A stretch of DNA of 64,000 nt from Larimichthys crocea (Eukaryota > Chordata > Actinopteri > Sciaenidae). Positions 12,431-23,509 of this stretch are shown piece by piece (position 1 is the first letter of the stretch; each line of letters opens with the position of its first letter). The translations under genes were made by a program, and so were the position numbers. The stretch lies in contig NC_040016.1 in assembly GCF_000972845.2 (NCBI RefSeq), positions 24,422,304-24,486,303 on the forward strand, given 5' to 3'. The notes below the pieces were generated by a model that had not been told where the DNA came from, made no database searches, and was given only the letters and a program-made list of their open reading frames with translations.

Positions 12431-13194
12431 GTTCTTAATGTGCAGAACATACAATCTATGTTAATGCAGTCTAAGTGATATACTGCTGTGCCTATTGTTT
12501 AGAAGCTTGTATTGTAATTGTATTAATCTGTACTATGATAGCTTAATGTCATAATGCAACATGAGGTAGATTTCCACAGCACTCATTCTATCAGTCATGT
12601 CATACTCATCATTCTACTGTTTTCTTTTTAACACAAACATTGTTTTCAGTTGCTAATTAATTACAATTACCTCCACTTAGTTGTTAATGTTTTTTTTATT
12701 ATTACTGTGAGACTACAGTCAATAAAACATAACACTTCTTCCAGATATTTCACATTAAAAGTCTACCCAGGAAGGGAGGTGTTATGCCCTTTGAGCCAGT
12801 GGATGTGTTTCAGTGTGAAACATCTCTGTGTGAAGTGTTAATTGATGTGTCATAGCGCTGTGAAACTGTACATGATTCTGAATTCAAACAGCAGAACAGA
12901 GAGGTTTCTTACTATAGAGCAATACATTTTTATAAAACATGTCAGGAATATAGGACTGTCTCTAATCTGAACCCATTTCAAATAAATCCCTGTTTTCTTA
13001 CAGTTACAGAAATTGAAGATGAACGTGAATCTTATTTTTATTTTTTTTCACATGTGAACACAATGAGAAATTTTACATGTCAGGCATGTTCTCTTTACAA
13101 ACCCAGTCTCAAAATGACAATACAGCTCTGTGACGCAATCAGAATCCAACTGATAACTGATAACATCACAATGTTATGTCCACACTGGACAGGA

Positions 13195-13540
13195 CACAGA
13201 CAGCAGAGAGACAGACAAGACACAGACAAGACACAGACAGCAGAGAGACAGACAGGACAAAGACAGTAAAGACACAGACACAAACAGACAGGACAAAGAC
13301 AGTAAAGACACAGACAGCAGAGAGACAGACAGGACAAAGACAGTAAAGACACAGACAAGACAAAGACAGCAGAGAGACAGACAGGACAAAGACAGTAAAG
13401 ACACAGACAAGACACAGACAGCAGAGAGACAGACAGGACAAAGACAGTAAAGACACAGACAAGACACAGACAGCAGAGAGACAGACAGGACATAGACAGC
13501 AGAGAGAGAGACAGGACATAGACAGCAGAGAGACAGACAA
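13195..13540. repeat. Minisatellite, period about 52 bp
   Basis: Tandem, slightly varying units built from CAGACAGCAGAGAGACAGA and GGACAAAGACAGTAAAGACA. Successive GCAGAGAGAC motifs at 13421 and 13473 give a period of 52 bp. All frames across it stay open on the minus strand because the unit lacks stop codons there. The resulting Cys/Leu/Val-rich frames are not genes. Confidence 0.9.
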
Positions 13541-13737
13541 TCCGCACCGTGCAGTATTTCAGACTATCAGGACAAAAACAAGTAATCTGAATCTGCATGT
13601 TAATGGACGTGTAGCGTGAGACATGAAAAGGGTTCACTGTGTGTCTCACGGTCATTGCGTGAAAGTTGGCAGCCCCTGAACGAATCAGTCAGATGATCAG
13701 TTTATAAAGTGAGGAGCAAGCAACATCATTTCATTCA

Positions 13738-13794
13738 CAAATTGTGGCCCTAAGCAACCACATAGCCCGCTTATGTCAGCAGCCGGCCCTGCTC
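13738..13794. repeat. Possible terminal fragment of a hAT-type repeat
   Basis: The text TTGTGGCCCTAAGCAACC through GCAGCCGGCCCTG resembles the right end of fish repeats whose inverted terminus starts CAGGGCCGGC. No partner terminus was found nearby, so only a stump is present at best. Confidence 0.3.
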
Positions 13795-14915
13795 ATGTTG
13801 CTTTGGATAAAAACATGTGTCAGATTTTTATGAAGATGAAAGTAATGTAATGTAACCTTTATCTGTGAGATTTAATAGTCACAGTGTAATAGTGAGCATT
13901 GCAGCTTGATTTTGAATACGTCGCCCACATTGCTCAGACTTCACAGACAGTCACATGCTACACTTTCACGTCATTTAGAGATGAACATTCTAGCCAAGGT
14001 GTTTCTGTGGAAATACAATCCCTTAAAACTGCCTCTGATCAACTGAACCAAACACCATGAAGCAGGATGGTCAAGAGTTCAGTGAGCATGAAACATGCCA
14101 GAAATGTGAAATCTGTGAGTCCCTTTGTAAAGCCAGCGTTTGGTTTGTCTGTTAAACATGACAGTGTCTGTGGACCTGCAGTGTCTGTACATATAAAAGT
14201 CTCATTTTAAGGTAACAAAAACATGATTCTTATTTTCAGTTGATTATACACTTGCCAAAACATAATTATGCATATTATATTCAATTTCTGCCATTCTGTA
14301 AATAGAATATCTGATGCCACTGAATGGGAGAAGTATCATTTGGCATTTAATGGCTGGCTAGTGAGGAGAAGTTGGCTGCTGTTCAACCTTTAACAGAATG
14401 ACTTACCAGCAGCTGATCCAGTGCCAGTATTAAGTGGGTGGTTTGTTTTGAAGCTGTCTGAATACAGCGTCCGCGCACTCTCAATCACAATGTCACTGAT
14501 CTATGACCAGATTTTGGGCAAGATATTTAGTTTCACATCAAAGATTTAAAAGTATTCTCATGGTTTTGCAGTTTTTCTTCAGTTTTTCTTGAAGAGCATT
14601 CTGTAGTGTCATTTTCCTCTGCCCTGTTTTCATATGAAAACCCTGTATACAGTATGAGTATGTTAATAGCAGCTTTTAGCCCGATGAGCACTTTCTCAGT
14701 TCTTTGTTGGTCTGCTGTGCCATGTGTAATCTGGGATTACCCGTCCATTTGATGTTATGTCATCACCAGAGAGAGTTTGAGCATGTTTCCTGCTGCAGGA
14801 GAGAGGAAGGGTTAATGTAAATATTAATGTCTGTGAGGGCAAAGTATGTGTATGAACATGTCTGTGTTTTTGTGACAGTGTAGTGGAAATTTATCCTGTA
14901 AACATTGCATCATAT

Positions 14916-15080
14916 TTTAGCTGCAGCAGATGAGTTTGCCCTGCAGACATGTTTCACCCCTCTATATAAATGTAATGGCAGTTTTACACGTTGGTCTCAT
15001 CTGAATAAAAATAATAATCGCCTGAGTGACTTGTATATAAAACCACCAGGTCAGACCTAGTAACATTTCCGTAACTCTTC
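14916..15080 (+). repeat. Third copy of part of the inverted-repeat arm
   Basis: This segment (including GCAGATGAGTTTGCCCTGCA, GACATGTTTCACC, AATAAAAATAATAATCGCCT and AAAACCACCAGGTCAGACCT) closely matches 24440-24580 on the same strand and the reverse complement of about 21540-21700. It marks the left boundary of the nested repeat block. Confidence 0.8.
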
Positions 15081-15356
15081 AAAGACACGGTAAGTGTGAA
15101 TGCTGTCAGATTAATGGAAAGGCCACAGCAGCAGTTCATGTATAAAGCACCATCTTTATTATGCTGTGAAATGTAACAAAAGTTAAATGATAGAGCTGCA
15201 AACACCAGCTGTGGCTGTCATATCTGGGTGAAGCTGTGAAAACATTAAGGTGACATAACTTTGATCTGTTGTGCTGTGACTCAATGTGACCAGACTTTGG
15301 ACTTTATTATTGAAGGAACATTTCCCGCTCACTTTCTGCCATGTTTATTGACAACC

Positions 15357-15600
15357 CGTTCTCATTCCCAACGCGTAAAATACCGACGCCTTGTCACGCC
15401 CCTTGACGTCTGATACCGACGTAAAAGGTACCCTTCCGCGTCTGTATGAAACGCTCTGGGTTGTCCATTGACTCCAGTATAATCCGTTTGCTCTGGTAAG
15501 AGACGCTCAGAGCAGAGCTCCAGCCGTCCATTCACTCCAATAATAACCCGACCACAGCGATACATGACGCTGCAAGCTACAATCTGATTGGACAACCGAG
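15357..15600 (+). repeat. Unidentified repeat module, copy 1
   Basis: It starts CCGTTCTCATTCCCAACGCG. Further copies lie at 21743 onward (same orientation) and 24396 downward (opposite orientation). On the minus strand this copy stays open for 77 codons, and the 24154-24390 copy for 78. CpG-rich motifs such as TACCGACG recur within it. I do not recognise the family. It leads directly into the 268-bp tandem array. Confidence 0.8.
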
Positions 15601-16489
15601 GACAATCTGCCCGGAACTGTTTTTCTTACTATGTCAAGGATTTCTTTTATTGATATCATCAACGTTTCTCAGCACAAACACGCCAAAGTGTCACTGATAA
15701 TTCAACAATAAGATAGCTTCATGTTGTGGCCCTCAGTATGTTTTTTTTCTCCTTCTAGCCTGAGAAATAAACTTTTATTCCTATGTTTTGGATAGCGGAA
15801 AGGCCTACACTACCCAGAATGCTCGACCACTGACGATTTGCGAGCTACAATCTGATTGGACAACCGAGGACCCTCTGCCCGGAAGTGTTTTTCTCGTGTT
15901 GTTAAAGATTTCTTTTATTGATATCATCAACGTTTCTCAGCACAAACACGCCAAAGTGTCACTGATAATTCAACAATAAAATAGCTTCATGTTGTGGCCC
16001 TCAGTATGTTTTTTTTCTCCTTCTAGCCTGAGAAATAAACTTTTATTCCTATGTTTTGGATAGCGGAAAGGCCTACACTACCCAGAATGCTCGACCACTG
16101 ACGATTTGCGAGCTACAATCTGATTGGACAACCGAGGACCCTCTGCCCGGAAGTGTTTTTCTCGTGTTGTTAAAGATTTCTTTTAATAATATCATCAACG
16201 TTTCTCAGCACAAACACGCCAAAGTGTCACTGATAATTCAACAATAAAATAGCTTCATGTTGTGGCCCTCAGTATGTTTTTTTTCTCCTTCTAGCCTGAG
16301 AAATAAACTTTTATTCCTATGTTTTGGATAGCGGAAAGGCCTACACTACCCAGAATGCTCGACCACTGACGATTTGCGAGCTACAATCTGATTGGACAAC
16401 CGAGGACCCTCTGCCCGGAAGTGTTTTTCTCGTGTTGTTAAAGATTTCTTTTAATAATATCATCAACGTTTCTCAGCACAAACACTGTG
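15573..16489 (+). repeat. Satellite-like tandem array, 268-bp unit, about 3.4 copies
   Basis: Landmarks recur at an exact 268-bp spacing. TATCATCAACGTTTCTCAG recurs at three successive 268-bp steps, and AGCTACAATCTGATTGGAC is seen at 15575 and 15843. Copies are nearly identical apart from a TTGATATC/AATAATATC change. Each unit contains CACTACCCAGAATGCTCG and an inherited short frame of about 63 codons that is not a gene. Related units recur at 22020-22560 and, inverted, at 23510-23710 and 23970-24170. Confidence 0.95.
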
Positions 16490-16933
16490 TGTGTCACCAT
16501 TGATATTATGACTGATAAAATAAAAAGTTAATCACTTCTCTGTTTAATGTGCTTTTTATAATGTCTGTTTTTAGACAGAGCTTGTTATCAACAGACCTTT
16601 TGAGAAGGAAAAATGAAATTTCCTGTGTGCAGTTTGCGCTGGAGCTGTACTGTGTATATATTCATATACAGTAACAATTTTATTCATGGAAAGCTTTCTG
16701 GGCTGCTCAAAGGATCACAAAAGCACCATGCAGCACACTCACCATGTGAGTTTTGTTCAGTGTTTTGTCGAAGAAATCATCAAAGTCGAATTGACATATT
16801 TGATAGGGTGTGTTTTATTAAAAAGCATGCCGTCACACTGGTAAATTGACAGTCACAGAACATATCTGAGCCACCTCAAGCTGACCCCAAGGTCAAGGCC
16901 ATATCCCCTGATAACTCATCAACGCTTTGAGAT
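16490..16933 (+). repeat. Downstream part of the repeat module, copy 1
   Basis: This stretch (from ATTATGACTGATAAAATAAA through AAGGTCAAGGCCATATCCCC) is matched in the same order and orientation at about 22610-23035. The repeat module therefore continues past the tandem array and ends, in both copies, at GCTTTGAGATA followed by Gs. Confidence 0.85.
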
Positions 16934-18180
16934 AGGGGCCTGAAATCTGCACCTGCGCATTGGGACAACATGGTCGACCACGGTGTCGAGTTTCAGACCC
17001 ATGCGCCCTTCGGGAGGGTCAGAGGTCAGCCGTTCTGTACTTAACGAGGCCTAGTAGTTCAGGCTTAAAAACACCTGTTTGGTTTGTGAATAACTCATCA
17101 GCGCTTTGAGGCAGGAGGCTGAAATCTGAGTATGTGTATCAGGACGCAGGGTCTGATCAGGGCCCCTATTTTCACCCCCGTACCCCCTTTGGAAAGGTCA
17201 GAGTTCACCCGTTCTGGACACCTTTTTGGGAATAAATTGACAATGCTTTGAGGTAGGAGGCTGAAATTTGACTATGTTGTATGCCGTGGAGCCTTCTGCT
17301 GGGATTTTTTGGTCCCGTCACAATCCCATCACTGTAGAGCTAGTTAGATTTCTTGAAGGTCTACAGAGTTGGGACTTTGGGAGCCTGACCCAGACCTCCA
17401 TTTAGAATAGCACAGTGAGTTTCATGTAGTTCGGTGCATTTTTGTGGCAGCAGCAAGGGCGCAGATTCGTGTAACGGCGTCCTTTCTCGGCCCCGCCCAT
17501 CGAAAAGTACTGGGCCGACGTGGACCGGACCAACATCTATCCACTCGTCTCATGCCCCTGAACAACATACTAAAATTTCAGACCCGTGTGACTTGTAGAA
17601 ATACATGTCCTCCAAAACCTCCACGCAGGTCAGAGGGTATAAGACTGCCTGATTCTGACAGGACCCCAATGCTCAGGAATCCAGACGGGGCAAAAAAAAT
17701 TCTACTGGACTTGTGTTTTTTTTCACCGGTTCATTATTCAGGGCCCCTGGGGGATCCTCTGTTCCAAATCTGGGGCCCCTGGGGTCAAAGGCTGCTGCGC
17801 GGCGGCCAAAAAGACATGTTTTTTTAGTGAGTCCCCCAAATCTGACCCTCTTCTTTTCCGGTCACTATCTTTTGATAACTCATCAAAGCTTTGAGGCAGG
17901 GGGCTGAAATTTGAGTATGCGAATCAGGACGTGGGCCACAATCACTGTGCCGAGTTTCGTACCCATGGCCCCTTGGGAAGGGTCAGAGGTCAGCCGTTCT
18001 GTACTCAATGAGACCTACTACCTACCTTTGTGGGATTAACTTATCAATGCTTTAAGGCAGGGGTCTGAAATTTGAGTATAGGTCAATATATATCAATAGA
18101 CTTCCTAAACTTATATTTTACTACCCTACTTATACTGTGTACTTACACAGCCAAATATTTAATTGTCCTATTTTGATTCT

Positions 18181-18248
18181 ATTATTTTTTTTCCATGTGT
18201 GTGTGTATGTGTGTATTATTTTTTTTCCATGTGTGTGTGTATGTGTGT
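18181..18248. repeat. Perfect tandem duplication of a 34-bp unit
   Basis: Two identical 34-bp copies begin ATTATTTTTTTTCCATG at 18181 and 18215, each ending in a TGTGTGTATGTGTGT tract. This is a recent slippage or local duplication event. Confidence 0.9.
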
Positions 18249-18579
18249 AATGAGAAGTAGACCACAATAGTGAGATATCGAGAGCTGTCTACACATTACG
18301 TGAGATATTATTGATCTATTGGATTCATAGATGTTTTATGTACTTAAGCCAGTTATAAAGTGAAACAGAGACTGACACTGACTGAAATGTGTATTCAATA
18401 TTTTATTCTGAACTTTTATGATGAACTTTAACTTTATTTCTATTGTGAATTTCAACATGTTGAACTTTGAACTGGGAACTTGTGGTGCCAACTCTGCAAC
18501 CTGTGGTGGGCTGTTTTACAGATAAGCTTGCGCAGGTTCCCATGTGTCATCCCACATTTTGCCACTGTCAGGAAAAGAA

Positions 18580-18606
18580 AACAACAACAACAACAACAAC
18601 AACAAC
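18580..18606. repeat. (AAC)n microsatellite
   Basis: About nine AAC trinucleotides followed by a short AC run. Confidence 0.9.
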
Positions 18607-18877
18607 ACACACACAATATAGGTTAAAAGGATAAGTTAGGTTGTGACTTATAAGAAGGTCTAGGTTGAAATATCTTCTATATTCATGTCATGCTTTATAC
18701 AATTTCATTTTAATCCAAATTAGTCAAATCAAATCAAATACTACCACTAGGCCTCGTTAAGTACAGAACGGCTGACCTCTGACCCTCCCGAAGGGCGCAC
18801 GGGTCTGAAACTCGACACCGTGGTCGACCATGCTGTCCCAATGCGCAGGTGCAGATTTCAGGCCCCTACTCGGGTTC

Positions 18878-21800
18878 TCCGATAAATAGTATTGCTTGTG
18901 CAGGCCATGCATACTGAGAAGCAAGCTATGAATCAGGATGGGATTTATGCATTTGCCATGCTTAGCAAGTCAACCCTGAAAATGGACTAGAATGCAGGAA
19001 ACTTGCAATTAAGAAATACCACATTTTCTGGGGGAAAGACCCCCGATTAGAAAATATGTCGCATAAAACACTTATGAGTTGTTATTATAAAAACTCATAA
19101 GGACTAATGAGTTTTTCAAGTCAATCAAACATGCAGACTGAAGGACATGATGTTTTTTTATGTTTTGTATTCGCACAAATACAGTCAATCTTGAGCACAA
19201 AGCACAAATCAGGAGCATTGCAAGGAACCAGTTTACCCCTCAGGGCTTCCAGTCTTTGGGCTCAATACTCTCCTCCCTGAAAATTATTGTCCACTCCAGT
19301 TGTGCATGTTTAAGACGATCTGCTATAATATAACGCTCTGTTACCCACTGGCCACTCCAGGGAAGAGATGACAGAGAGGAAAACAGCTGGGAGAAATGAA
19401 AAATAAAGCATTCCCTAGATACAGAGGAAAGCAACCAAAAGATGAACGTAAAGTAAAGAAGTCGGCGGAAGTGGAGTAACAAAAGACTGAAGGTAAAGAA
19501 GAAACTTATGGATAGTTAAGAAGGACACTGCAGACACAAGGACAGAAGTGTCCTCATAACTACTATGAGAATGAGAGTGAAAACTAGAGACCTTCCTGCT
19601 GTGTCGACGTACTTTCTTCTTTATATGATCAATGAAGTGTCTGTGTATGTAAAAGTGGCACACATAGAACAAAACCACCCACCCACCGTTTTTGTTTTTC
19701 TCTTTTGCTGCTTTTTTTCAGAATATTTCACCCCAATGAAACCCAACTTTCAATTACATGAAGGGACACCAGCTTGGAACACAGTATCCACGTTTTTTCT
19801 CATTCACCCTGATTGAGTTCCCAGAGCAGTCGATCTGTACTGACAGCGGACAGACAGGACAGGACAGAAGGCAGATAGACAGGAGAGACAGCAGTATGGG
19901 TGTGTCGTACAGTGTTGGTGTGAGAGGACGACCGGGGCTATGACTGCCATCGGAGGCTGGAAAACCGCTGTGTGTGTGTCTGTATGTTGTAGGGTGTATC
20001 TGCGTGGATACATGTGTGTCGTGTGTGGGCTAGTCTGGTTTCTGAAAGGCATTTTTTCTTATTATTGAATAAATAATAATTATTAGATTATTGGACAGTA
20101 TTGTAAAATTAAAGTACTCGGTCTCAGGGCCAACACTCAGAGTTGAATACGTGCTCTCTTGAAAAAACTCTTCAAATACGTGTTGAGGGCTTCTCCATGT
20201 TGAAAATGTTTTTATTGGTGTTAATCCAGTCACTGCATTAGGCTTTTACCGTGGCTAAATCAGCTATCAAAAATGGACAAAAGAAGTGGATCTGGGGGTG
20301 GGCTGGATGAAGCCTGGTTGCTCAAATAAGCCACCTGTTAAACTGTCAATCCCCTGTCAATCAAAGCAGCCCATGCTCTTAATTCTGCATAACTTTAGCC
20401 TTATAATACTGTGAACAGTGTGAGGTGTATAAAATTCACCCCATTACAGTTTGTCATGAACGGGGAAATTAGCACAGAGACCAAAACAGTTTTTACCAGG
20501 CTGTAATTCGCTGTAGTTAAGCTCTGATCAAACAACAGTCAGCAAGGTCCACCACTCCAAATGTATTACTGAATGCTCATTCTGCAGATTCTAATGGGAC
20601 TATGGACATGTTAACCACTGGCTGACTCCTTACTCCACCTATCTTCAGCATTTCAGTCATCCCTCACTAGTCAGCTTCAGTTCATTGTCCTATAGAATCA
20701 GAAACTTGCCCAGAAATAACTGTTTCTTGAGTCCTTGTGGCTTGTGTTCAGTTTTAAATGCTTAGATTAAACAAATTAGGTTCTCTGGTAGAAAAAAATG
20801 ACTATACAACTGAGAGGCAACACTAAGGTTTGTGAAAAAGCATAAAACAGGAACAGATTTCTTCTGTTATGACCAAAATGGGTGATGGAAAAGAGAACAG
20901 AGAAGCAGCTCACAGGGCACCAAACTGGCGAAGTGCTAACTGAAAGGGCGATGTGCTGTTTTCGCAGTCTTGCAGTATTCCACCTCTCATTTAAAGTTCT
21001 GTTTAACTAAATAAAGATGGAAGTGGTAATGGTAGTTGGTTGATTGTTTCTTGTCAGGGCTTCAACAATGAACATTTAATTTTCTCACAAAACATTTTCA
21101 TGTGCGTCCAGTATCAGAACCATTGCTGCTTCGTTTGACCTATAAACTTTTCATCCTTTTTACAAAGGAACTGTATTTTTGTGTCTTTTTTTAATGCAAA
21201 TTTTCTGAAAACTTCCACAATTTTACTTTAATATTGCAATAGCTGCTTTAGTCATTTGAAACATTTCTGCTCCCAGTCATGGTTCCACTGCAGCAACAGA
21301 CATTCATATAAAAAATTAATATAAAATCTAATATATAAATATAATGATAAAGGTCATTAATATTTAAGCGCAAAACTAAAACTGTAAGTTATAAACAGAT
21401 GGAGCTGATGGAGGATTTGGATGATGATGGATGTGTGTGACACTGGGACTGTATAAAATAATGGCGCGTTACCCACGGTTTCTGAACATGGCAGCGGACT
21501 GCCGTTCTCCACTATAATCCAAGTGTAAGTGTATTGACCTGCAATCCAGGAATACCAACGTTTAGCAGAAACGGTACGAGGTCGACTGGTGTTTTATATA
21601 AAAGGTATTCAGGTGATTATTATTTTATTCCTATAAAAGCAACGTGTGAAAACTTCAGTTAGAGGTGAAACAGATCTGAGGCAATTCATCGGCTGCAGCT
21701 AAATACCTCTGATGCAACATTTACTGGTGTCACAATAACAACCGTTCTCATTCCCAACGCGTAAAATACCGACGCTTGTCACGCCCCTTGAGTCTGATAC

Positions 21801-22490
21801 CGACGTAAAAGGTACCTTCCGCGTCTGTAGAAACGCTCTGGTTTGTCCATTGACTCCAGTATAATCCGTTTCGCTGGTAAGAGGGACGCCGAGAGCAGAC
21901 GCCAGCCGCATTCACTCCAATAATAACCGACCCACAGCGATCAGACGCTGCAAGCTACAATCTGATTTGGGGACCAACCGAGGACCCTCTGCCCGGAAAA
22001 GACTGTTTTTCGTATGTCAAGGATTTCGTTTATGAATTATCATCAACGTTTCTCAGCACCAAACACGCCAAAGTGTCACTTAATTCAACAATAAGATAGT
22101 TTCAATGTTGTGGCCCCCAGTATGTTTTTTTTCTCCTTCTAGCCTGAGAAATAAACTTTTATTCGTAAGTTTTGGATAGCAGAAAGGGCCTACACTACCC
22201 AGAATGCTCGTCCACTGACGATTTGCGAGCACCAGTCTGATGGACCAACGAGGGACCCTCTGCCCGGAAGTGTTCTTTCTCGTGTTTGTTAAAGATTTCT
22301 TTTAATAATATCATCAACGTTTCTCAGCACAAAACACGCCAAAGTGTCACTGATAATTCAACAATAAAATCGCTTCATGTTGTGTCCCTCGGTATGTTTT
22401 TTTTCTCCTTCTAGCCTGAGAAATAAACTTTTTTCGAAGTTTTGGATAGCGGAAAGGCCTACACTACCCAGAATGCTCGTCCCTTGACGA
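18878..22490 (+). repeat. Left arm of a large imperfect inverted repeat
   Basis: The arm begins TCCGATAAATAGTATTGCTT and matches the reverse complement of the region ending at 27233. Anchor pairs in order: 19083-19110 with about 27000; 19250-19340 with 26765-26870; 19800-19850 with 26275-26310; 20275-20335 with 25795-25860; 20870-20935 with 25195-25270; 21743-21960 with 24396-24180. Substitutions and small indels are scattered, so the copies are not identical. No gene is visible in the arm; its frames are short and interrupted differently in the two arms. Confidence 0.9.
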
Positions 22491-23050
22491 TTTGCAAGCA
22501 CAATCTGATTGGACAACCGAGAACCCTCTGCCCGAAAGTGTTTTCTCAACTATGTTAAAGATTTCGTTTAATATATCATCAACGTTTCTCAGCACAAACA
22601 ATGTTGTGTCACCATTGATATTATGACTGATAAAAAAAAGTTAATCACTTCTCTGTTTAATGTGCTTTTTTATAATGTCGTTTTAGACAGAGCTTGTTAT
22701 CAACAGACCTTTTTGAGAAGGACAAATGAAAAATTTCCTGTGTGCAGTTTGCGCTGGAGCTGTACTGTGTATATATTCATAAACAGTAAAACAATTTTAA
22801 TTCCGTGGAAGCTTTCTGGGCTGCTCAAAGGATCACAAAAGCACCATGCAGCACACTCACATTGGAGTTGTTCAGGTGTTTTGTCGAAGAAATCATCAGT
22901 CAATTGACATATTTGATAGGGTGTGTTTTAGTTACAAAGCATGGTTACACTGGTAAATTGACAGTCACAGACACATATCTGAGGCCACCTCAAGCTGACC
23001 CCGAAGGTCAAGGCCATATCCCCTGATAACTCACAACGCTTTGAGATAAG
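21743..23050 (+). repeat. Unidentified repeat module, copy 2 (truncated by gap)
   Basis: It starts CCGTTCTCATTCCCAACGCG, contains about two decayed 268-bp units, continues with the same downstream part as 16490-16933, and ends at CTTTGAGATAAGGGG next to the run of Ns. It carries many small indels relative to copy 1, which break the frame that stays open in the other copies. The high single-base indel density could be real decay or poor consensus sequence beside the gap. Confidence 0.85.
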
Positions 23051-23061
23051 GGGGGGGGGGC

Positions 23062-23091
23062 NNNNNNNNNNNNNNNNNNNNNNNNNNNNNN
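23062..23091. other. Assembly gap (30 Ns)
   Basis: Thirty unknown bases follow an 11-G run and a C. The left flank is repeat module copy 2. The right flank does not continue that module as copy 1 does at 16934, so unassembled sequence or a mis-join is likely here. Confidence 0.99.
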
Positions 23092-23509
23092 TTAAAATAC
23101 AAATTTACTGCTTAGTAAATCTGAATATTTGTATTGCTTTAAGGTGGCCGGGCCATGCTCTCCCCTGTTAAAGACTGCTTTAAAACTACAATGCTAATAT
23201 AAACTAGTACTAACGTTAGCTAGTGTCTTTCACATGTGAATACATTACAAAAGAAAAAAAAACAAACTGTTGCAGAGGTAGTTCTCTTGGTACACAGACT
23301 GCTCTCTCAAAATATTTTATAACTGATTAATAGTTCTGTCAACATGCAAATTACCCGCAGAGTTTATCACAACTTACTTGGCTGGGATCTGGCTCGTGTC
23401 ACGATGAGAAATTCTCGTCGAAGGACCCTGACTTGAAACATACGTTTACTACGACTCCCAAGATGCATTACGTATTACGTATCAGAGGTGAAGGGGCGTC
23501 ATAAATCGT

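Larger units (their letters stand above)
16934..18868. repeat. Unidentified repeat with inverted ends and diverged internal copies
   Basis: The 121-bp segment 16934-17054 (TAGGGGCCTGAAATCTGCAC through TTAACGAGGCCTAG) is repeated in inverted form at 18747-18868. Inside, the phrase ACTCATCA-CGCTTTGAGGCAGG-GGCTGAAAT recurs in diverged form near 17090, 17225, 17875 and 18035, together with GGTCAGAGGTCAGCCGTTCT. The interior therefore looks like ancient tandem duplication. A 127-codon frame at 17444-17827 has no recognisable domain and is probably chance. The family is unknown to me. Confidence 0.7.

Noticed and set aside
13095..13655. Long minus-strand frame of 186 codons, Cys/Leu/Val-rich
   Set aside because: It is the translation of the 52-bp minisatellite; other frames are equally open and the residue pattern simply repeats with the unit.
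15788..16247. Two near-identical 63-codon frames starting MDSGKAYTTQ
   Set aside because: They are 268 bp apart because the satellite unit is repeated; no domain or splice context supports coding.
17444..17827. 127-codon plus-strand frame in the 16.9-18.9 kb repeat
   Set aside because: No recognisable domain; it lies inside a non-coding-looking repeat with diverged internal copies.
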